Part shown: positions 59,268 through 64,000 of the stretch, piece by piece
How the letters are laid out: every line of letters starts with the position of its first letter
Position numbering within the stretch: position 1 is the stretch's first letter
Source: Acidimicrobiia bacterium
GTDB taxonomy: Bacteria; Actinomycetota; Acidimicrobiia; Acidimicrobiales; AC-14
NCBI GenBank assembly: GCA_023264995.1
Contig: JAHFUR010000010.1
Span: 55,754 to 119,753, forward strand
Direction of reading: 5' to 3'
DNA length: 64,000 bases
Translations under genes and position numbers: made by a program
The notes under the pieces: generated by a model
Database searches by the model: none
The model's input: only the letters and a program-made list of their open reading frames with translations
What the model was told of the DNA's origin: nothing

Positions 59268-61576
59268 CAGCGCAGCACCCCTGAGAGGAGCGAACGGGAC
59301 GGCACCGTCGTCGACGGCGGCACATAGACCGTGGGGGGCACGAACACCGTGGTCGGCGTCACGGGCGGCGGCACGTAGCCCGGGTCGGGCGCCGGCGGCA
59401 CGTACGGCGCCAGGGTCGGGGGCGGCCCGAGCGGCTCGATCAGCGGCGGGAGCGTGGTCGGCGCCGGCGACAGGACCGTCGCCACCGGGGGGGCGGGAGG
59501 TGCCGGCGGGGCGAAGTCGGCGGTGGGCTTCCCGTCGAGGGCGGCGACCATGAAGTCGTGCCAGGTCTTGGCCGGCAGGGTGCCACCGAAGACCCGGGGC
59601 AGGCCCTTGATGTTGACCAGCGGCCGCTGCCCGTCGGAGAAGCCCATCCACACCGACGTCGACAGCTCGGGCGTGTAGCCCACGAACCAGGCGTCGCTGT
59701 AGTTCTCGCTCGTGCCGGTCTTGCCGGCGGCCCCGTTGGGCCGGCCGAGGTCGGCGGCCTTGCCGGTGCCGTGACCGATGACCCCCTTGAGCACGTCGTT
59801 CATCTTGTCGGCGACGGTCTCGCCGAGCACCCGGACGCCGGCCCGGGCGCGGTTGTCCTCGAGGACCCGCCCGTCGGGGGCGGTGACCCGCAGGACCGGC
59901 GTGGCCGCGAACTGGAGGCCCCGGGCCGCGAACACCCCGTAGGCCGCGGCCATGTCCAGGGGGGAGACCTCGGCCGCCCCCAGGGTCAGGCTCGGGCCGT
60001 AGGGCTCACCGGTGGGCAGCTTGCCGTCGGCGTCGATCATGGTGAGGCCGAGGCGGTGGGCCATCTCAGCCACGTCCTTCACACCTACGTCCTGGATGAG
60101 CTGGGCGTACACCGTGTTGACCGAGAGCGCGGTGGCCTGGCGCAGGTCGATGGTGCCGTACCCGCCGCTCTCCACGTTGTGGACCGTGCACCCGTCGCCC
60201 TTGCAGTGCGGGTAGGTGTAGGTGCCGGGCCCGCTGTAGGTCTTGTCGAGGCTCACCCCGTCCTCCAGGGCCTTGGCCAGGGTGAAGGGCTTGAACGAGC
60301 TCCCCGGCTGGCGGCCGCTGCCGCCGCCGGAGACGCAGACCGGCCCGCTCGGCGGGCCAGGGGGCGGCGAGGCCTCGCCGGCGGCCGGGACCGGGCGGGG
60401 CGGGCAGTTGCCGAGGGCCAGGTTGACCTGTGACCGGTTGAAGTCCCGGCCGCCCACGAGGGCCTTGACGAACCCGGTCTTCGGGTCGACCGTGGCCAGC
60501 GCCATCTCCAGGGGCGCTTGGGTGCCCTTCAGGGTCTCGGTCACCGCGGCGTCGGCCTTGGCCTGGAGCACCGGGTCGATCGTCGTCTCGACACGGAGGC
60601 CGCCCGAGTAGACCAGGTCGTCGCCGTAGCGGGCGATGAGGTAGCCCCGCACGTAGTCGCTGAACCACGGGTACTTGGCCGGCGGGTCCTTGGCCGGCAG
60701 GACCACCGTGGCCGGCGGGGCGCCGACCAGGGGCCGGTTGTCGGCCATCGTGACCCGCAGGGGCTGAACCTCGGCCAGCTGGCGGGGGGTGATCTTGCCC
60801 TGGTCGGCCATCTTGGCCAGGACCCGCTGGCGCTGGTACTCGGCCTCGCCCGGGTTGGCCCGTGGGTCGTACCGGCTCGGCGCCGAGATCAGCCCGGCCA
60901 GCATGGCCGCCTGGGTCAACGTCAGGTCACGGACGGAGATGCCGAAGTAGGTCTCGGCCGCGGCGCCGATCCCGTAGGCCCCGCTGCCGAAGTAGGCCCG
61001 CGACAGGTAGCCGAAGAGGATCTCGTCCTTGCTCAGCTCCTTCTCGACCCGCCCAGCCAGGATGGCCTCATGGAGCTTGCGGCCGGCGGTCCGCTCGTCG
61101 CCCGTGTAGAGCAGGCGGACGTACTGCTGGGTGATCGTCGAGCCGCCCTCCACGTAGCCGCCGCCCTGGATGTCGGCCCACAGGGCCCGCAGGATGCCCC
61201 GAGAGTCGACGCCCTTGTGGTCGTAGAACCGCTGGTCCTCGACGGCGAGGACGGCGTCGATCAGCACCGGCGGGATGTCGCCGCGGGCCACCGGGAGGTT
61301 GGTGTCGAACCGGCGGTAGTTGGCGATCTCGGTGCCGGTGCTGTCGAAGACCCGGGTGATCCTCGATTCGATCGTGGGACGGGCCGTCGGGAGGGCGCGG
61401 GAGAACGGCATGGTGAGGAGGGTCACGGCGAGGATGGCCACCACCAGCACGGGCACCAGCAGGCTGGCGACGGCGAGGGCGGTCACGCCCCGGAACACCG
61501 GGTCCTCCCACGCCGAGCTGCGACCGGGGGGGTCGAAGACGACGCGTCGAGGCGACCAGGTCTCAGTCGCGGGCAC
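59267..61576 (-). CDS. Class A penicillin-binding protein (second copy)
   Basis: 769 residues, same architecture as the PBP at 11.2-13.5 kb. Cytoplasmic tail, membrane helix (about 30-56), GT51 with Glu113 (AVEDQRFYDHKG) and GGSTITQQ (144-151). Transpeptidase: Ser426 in GSSFK, S485-V-N487 and KTG (619-621; AGKTGTSENY). A Pro-rich C-terminal tail ends the protein. GTG 61576 follows GGGGAGAGGGATCTG. Sequence identity to the other copy is obvious by eye, including LSGGGSGRQPGSS-like stretches, so they are paralogues, perhaps for different growth stages. Confidence 0.95.
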   Translation of the reverse strand: MPATETWSPRRVVFDPPGRSSAWEDPVFRGVTALAVASLLVPVLVVAILAVTLLTMPFSRALPTARPTIESRITRVFDSTGTEIANYRRFDTNLPVARGDIPPVLIDAVLAVEDQRFYDHKGVDSRGILRALWADIQGGGYVEGGSTITQQYVRLLYTGDERTAGRKLHEAILAGRVEKELSKDEILFGYLSRAYFGSGAYGIGAAAETYFGISVRDLTLTQAAMLAGLISAPSRYDPRANPGEAEYQRQRVLAKMADQGKITPRQLAEVQPLRVTMADNRPLVGAPPATVVLPAKDPPAKYPWFSDYVRGYLIARYGDDLVYSGGLRVETTIDPVLQAKADAAVTETLKGTQAPLEMALATVDPKTGFVKALVGGRDFNRSQVNLALGNCPPRPVPAAGEASPPPGPPSGPVCVSGGGSGRQPGSSFKPFTLAKALEDGVSLDKTYSGPGTYTYPHCKGDGCTVHNVESGGYGTIDLRQATALSVNTVYAQLIQDVGVKDVAEMAHRLGLTMIDADGKLPTGEPYGPSLTLGAAEVSPLDMAAAYGVFAARGLQFAATPVLRVTAPDGRVLEDNRARAGVRVLGETVADKMNDVLKGVIGHGTGKAADLGRPNGAAGKTGTSENYSDAWFVGYTPELSTSVWMGFSDGQRPLVNIKGLPRVFGGTLPAKTWHDFMVAALDGKPTADFAPPAPPAPPVATVLSPAPTTLPPLIEPLGPPPTLAPYVPPAPDPGYVPPPVTPTTVFVPPTVYVPPSTTVPSRSLLSGVLR

Positions 61577-61708
61577 CAGATCCCTCTCCCCGGCTCATCC
61601 GAGCCCTTCGTCGCGCCGCATCTGCGCCCTATGCCGGCGCTGCGTAGGTAGTCGGTTCCCGTTCCTGTCGATGTCCAAACCTCGATGGGTGCGTCTAGGG
61701 TCGGAGGC

Positions 61709-61804
61709 GGAGGTGTCCGGGCACCTGGTGGGCTCCCCCGCCTTCAAAGCGGGTGGGACGGGCGATCCCCGTCCGGCGGGTTCGATTCCCGTCCACCTCC
61801 GCCA
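61709..61804 (+). tRNA. selC: tRNA-Sec (anticodon TCA)
   Basis: A 96-nt gene with encoded CCA. Long acceptor helix (GGAGGTG paired with CACCTCC, extended by the T-stem GGCGGG/CCCGTC to 13 bp in total), 6-bp D stem with one bulge (GGGC-A-CC / GG-GCTC), anticodon stem CCCGC/GCGGG around CTTCAAA (TCA at 61744-61746), and a 7-bp extra arm GGACGGG/CCCGTCC. These are the hallmarks of selenocysteine tRNA. A TAGGGT at 61696-61701 could be its -10 element. It matches selA and selB at 8-11 kb. Confidence 0.93.
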
Positions 61805-61866
61805 CCATTCTCTCCCGACCGGCGGGCCGGCGCCGCGGTCGGGAGAGAGGACGGTAGGCTGCGGCC

Positions 61867-61941
61867 ATGAAGAAGATGATCCTGCTCGTCATGCTCGTCG
61901 CCCTCGGTGTGGTCGCGGCCAAGAAGGTGCGCTCCGCCTAA
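61867..61941 (+). CDS. 24-residue single-helix membrane peptide
   Basis: MKKMILLVMLVALGVVAAKKVRSA: a basic start, one hydrophobic helix and a basic end. It resembles the N-terminus of small actinobacterial DLW-39-type proteins but lacks the DLW part. A short upstream AGGCTGCGG could serve as ribosome site. It sits between tRNA-Sec and the Tad operon. Too short for certainty. Confidence 0.4.
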   Translation: MKKMILLVMLVALGVVAAKKVRSA

Positions 61942-62057
61942 GCCCCTCGGCCGCCGCTCGCCCAGCCGATTGGGCCTTGCCCGGCGGTGGCCGAACCGAT
62001 AGTGTTCTTCTCGATCTCTTCCCCGAGGTTTGGTTCTTCGCGCCCGGGGAGGGTTCG

Positions 62058-62756
62058 ATGGTTGTTGCCTGCTGGTCGCCCAAGGGGGGCAGCGGCACCA
62101 CGGTGGTGGCGTGCGGCATCGCCGCGCTCCTGGCCCGCGCCGAGCCGCCGGCCGGGGCGCTCCTGGTCGACCTCGCCGGCGATGCCGCCGCCGTGCTGGG
62201 GGTGGCCGACCCCTCCGGGCCGGGCCTGACCGAATGGCTGGCCGCCGGCGCCGACGTCGGCGCCTCGGCCTTGGCCCGCCTCGAGGTCGAGGCCGCCCCC
62301 GGGCTCCGCCTCCTGGCCGGCCACCTCGCCGGGGCCGGTGCCCGGCCCGGCGCCGGCCGGGCCGAGGCCCTCCTCGAGGCCTTGTCGGCCGACCCCCGGC
62401 CCGTTGTGGTCGACTGCGGGACGGGAACAGGAGGCCCGGGCCTGGCCCTGGCCGCCGGCGCCCAGGTGTCGCTCCTGGTCCTCCGGCCGTGCTACCTCGG
62501 CTTGCGCCGGGCGCTGGCCGCGCCCCTTCGCCCCTCCGGCGTGGTGCTGGTCAGCGAGCCCGGCCGGTCACTCGGCCGGCGCGACGTGGAGGAGGTGCTC
62601 GGCGTCGCGGTGCGGGCCGAGGTGCCCGTCGACGACGGTATCGCCCGGGCCGTCGATGCCGGCCTCCTGGCCCGGCGGGTCCCTCGTCCCCTCGAGCGGG
62701 CCCTGCGCCCGATCGCCGGCGCCGGCCGGGGCCGGGCCGGGCGGGACGCGGCATGA
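62058..62756 (+). CDS. TadZ/CpaE-like MinD-family ATPase
   Basis: 232 residues. Deviant Walker A in SPKGGSGTTVVA (signature Lys then Thr), ALLVDLAGDAAAVLGV and VVVDCGTGTGGPG as switch/Walker B strands. Tad-locus TadZ proteins place the pilus machinery at a pole. ATG 62058 has GGGGAGGG upstream. The stop overlaps the next gene by 4 bp (ATGA). Confidence 0.8.
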   Translation: MVVACWSPKGGSGTTVVACGIAALLARAEPPAGALLVDLAGDAAAVLGVADPSGPGLTEWLAAGADVGASALARLEVEAAPGLRLLAGHLAGAGARPGAGRAEALLEALSADPRPVVVDCGTGTGGPGLALAAGAQVSLLVLRPCYLGLRRALAAPLRPSGVVLVSEPGRSLGRRDVEEVLGVAVRAEVPVDDGIARAVDAGLLARRVPRPLERALRPIAGAGRGRAGRDAA

Positions 62757-63943
62757 GCGCCGGCCCCCTCGGCGAGGCCAAGGCCCGGGTCCACGCCCGC
62801 CTCCTGGCCGAAGGCGGCACGGGCGCACTGGCCGACCGGGTGACCGCCCTGGTCGACGACGAGGTCCCCCTGCTCGGCGGCGCCCTCCGCCGGCGGCTGG
62901 TGGCCGGCGTGCTGGCCGATGTCTGCGGCCTGGGCGCCCTCGAGCCCCTGCTCGGCGACCCCGAGGTCACCGAGATCATGGTCAACGGGCCAGGGCGGGT
63001 GTGGATCGAGCGCCGGGGCGAGCTGGAGCGGGTCCCGGTCGACCTCGACGGCGCGGCCATCGAGCACTTCATCGAGAAGGTCGTGGCGCCTCTCGGGCTC
63101 CGGGTGGACCGGTCGTCGCCCCTGGTCGACGCCCGCCTGCCCGACGGGTCCCGGGTGAACGCCGTTGTGCCACCCCTGGCCGTCGACGGGCCGTGCCTCA
63201 CCGTGCGCCGGTTCGGGACGCGCGCCGTGCCGCTGTCGGCCTTCGCCAGCCCCGAGGTCGCCGCCCTGCTGGCGGCCGCCGTAGGGGGCCGGCGCAACAT
63301 CGTCGTCTCCGGGGGCACGGGGGCGGGCAAGACCACGCTGCTCAACGCCCTGGCCGCCTGCATCCCCGCCGCCGAGCGGGTCATCACCGTGGAGGACGCG
63401 GCCGAGCTGCACCTCCCGCGGGAGCACGTGGTCCGCCTCGAAGCCCGGCCGGCCAATGCCGAGGGCGCGGGCGAGGTCCGCATCCGCGACCTGGTCCGCA
63501 ACGCATTGCGGATGCGGCCCGACCGCATCGTGGTCGGGGAGGTCCGAGGCCCGGAGGCGCTCGACATGCTCCAGGCCATGAACACCGGGCACGAAGGGAG
63601 CCTGTCGACCTGTCACGCCAACAGCCCCGACGATGCCCTCCGGCGGCTGGAGACGATGGTGCTGATGGGCGAGGTCCAGCTCCCGCTGGCCGCCGTCCGC
63701 AGCCAGCTCGAGTCCGCCCTCGACCTAGTGGTCCAGGTGGCCCGGTTCCCGCACGGCTCGCGGCGGATCGTCGCCGTGGCCGAGGTGATCGAGGGCGCCG
63801 GCGCGTCCGAGGGCGGGAGCCGCACCCGCCTCGTCGCCGACGCCGGCGGGCTCGTCGAGCCGGCGCCGGCCGGTGGCGCGCGGCCGGCGGAGCCGGCGCC
63901 GACCGGGGCCGCCAAGCCGGCGGTACGGAAGTCGGCGCGGTGA
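62753..63943 (+). CDS. tadA: TadA/CpaF-type secretion ATPase
   Basis: 396 residues. N-terminal domain with LGALEPLLGDPEVTEIMVNGPGRVWIERRG, then RecA-like ATPase with Walker A SGGTGAGKTT, Asp box VEDAAELHL, Walker B RIVVGEVRGPEALDMLQAMNTGHEGSLSTCHAN. Powers assembly of a Flp/Tad-type pilus. A C-terminal Pro/Ala-rich tail (EPAPAGGARPAEPAPTGAAKPA) is unusual. ATG 62753 overlaps TadZ stop; its stop overlaps the next GTG. Confidence 0.93.
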   Translation: MSAGPLGEAKARVHARLLAEGGTGALADRVTALVDDEVPLLGGALRRRLVAGVLADVCGLGALEPLLGDPEVTEIMVNGPGRVWIERRGELERVPVDLDGAAIEHFIEKVVAPLGLRVDRSSPLVDARLPDGSRVNAVVPPLAVDGPCLTVRRFGTRAVPLSAFASPEVAALLAAAVGGRRNIVVSGGTGAGKTTLLNALAACIPAAERVITVEDAAELHLPREHVVRLEARPANAEGAGEVRIRDLVRNALRMRPDRIVVGEVRGPEALDMLQAMNTGHEGSLSTCHANSPDDALRRLETMVLMGEVQLPLAAVRSQLESALDLVVQVARFPHGSRRIVAVAEVIEGAGASEGGSRTRLVADAGGLVEPAPAGGARPAEPAPTGAAKPAVRKSAR

Positions 63944-64000
63944 TCGCCGGCGCCGTCCTCGCTGCGGCCATCGTGGCCACCGCGGCCGGGGCCCGGGTGG
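63940..64000 (+). CDS. TadB-like protein, 3' end outside window
   Basis: Starts with GTG 63940 overlapping the TadA stop by 4 bp (GTGA). The visible 20 residues (VIAGAVLAAAIVATAAGARV) are a hydrophobic N-terminal helix. Position in the operator order TadZ-TadA-next matches TadB, a GspF-type membrane protein, but the fragment alone does not prove it. Confidence 0.5.
   Translation, partial: MIAGAVLAAAIVATAAGARV

Noticed and set aside
1..64000. CRISPR array
   Set aside because: No regularly spaced direct repeats or cas genes were seen.

Overview
The window is very GC-rich, densely packed chromosomal DNA from an actinobacterium. Evidence includes a WhiB-family Fe-S protein, an OmpR-type GlnR-like regulator beside a second glutamine synthetase, a GlnE adenylyltransferase, two class A penicillin-binding proteins with Pro/Thr-rich tails, and a paired ArsA/GET3-like ATPase locus near whiB and a ponA-like gene. 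That last order resembles Mycobacterium tuberculosis Rv3679-Rv3682. CWB2 and Asp-box surface proteins and a Tad-type ATPase suggest a deep-branching actinobacterium, perhaps class Acidimicrobiia; this placement is inference.

Layout. 1-2650 is the end of an integrated element: a cut-off hypothetical gene, a decayed ISL3-like transposase and a tyrosine integrase abutting tRNA-Pro(CGG). 2.7-7.4 kb holds signalling proteins, the ArsA-like pair, a Gmad2-LysM protein and an NfeD-like protein. 7.4-11.2 kb is a selenium block: a DsrE-family selenoprotein gene with an in-frame TGA and a bacterial SECIS hairpin, whiB, and a selA-selB operon. tRNA-Sec lies 50 kb away at 61.7 kb. 11.2-18.3 kb carries a class A PBP, a dead trypsin-like protein, FxsA, a metallo-beta-lactamase-fold protein, and an Fe-S unit (mrp, a SufR-like regulator, an A-type carrier) around a palindromic operator, then RidA.

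18.4-36 kb is accessory: a large surface protein, an unusual LysR regulator fused to a truncated haemoglobin, a TauE/SafE exporter, and a polysaccharide locus. That locus has a multi-receiver regulator, a HEAT-repeat membrane protein, a processive GT2 synthase, an Hpt protein, a GH16-like protein, a TIM-barrel lipoprotein and a GH25 enzyme. An HD-GYP-LuxR regulator, a SnoaL-like protein and a small toxin-antitoxin pair follow.

37-57 kb holds glnA, a divergent second GS and glnR, and further on glnE, nadE and a sigma factor. Between them are a LuxR-type ATPase regulator flanked by two identical-arm palindromes, a TPR protein, an AAA+ ATPase, and a sensor unit made of a solute-binding lipoprotein, a histidine kinase and a convergent response regulator. 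57-64 kb has a patatin-like protein, a second class A PBP, tRNA-Sec and the start of a Tad pilus operon that leaves the window.

The strongest unusual items are the DsrE-family selenoprotein, which a standard gene caller would truncate, and the LysR-globin fusion. The paired TGAGTA-N5-TACTCA sites and the regulator/HEAT/GT2 polysaccharide locus come next.
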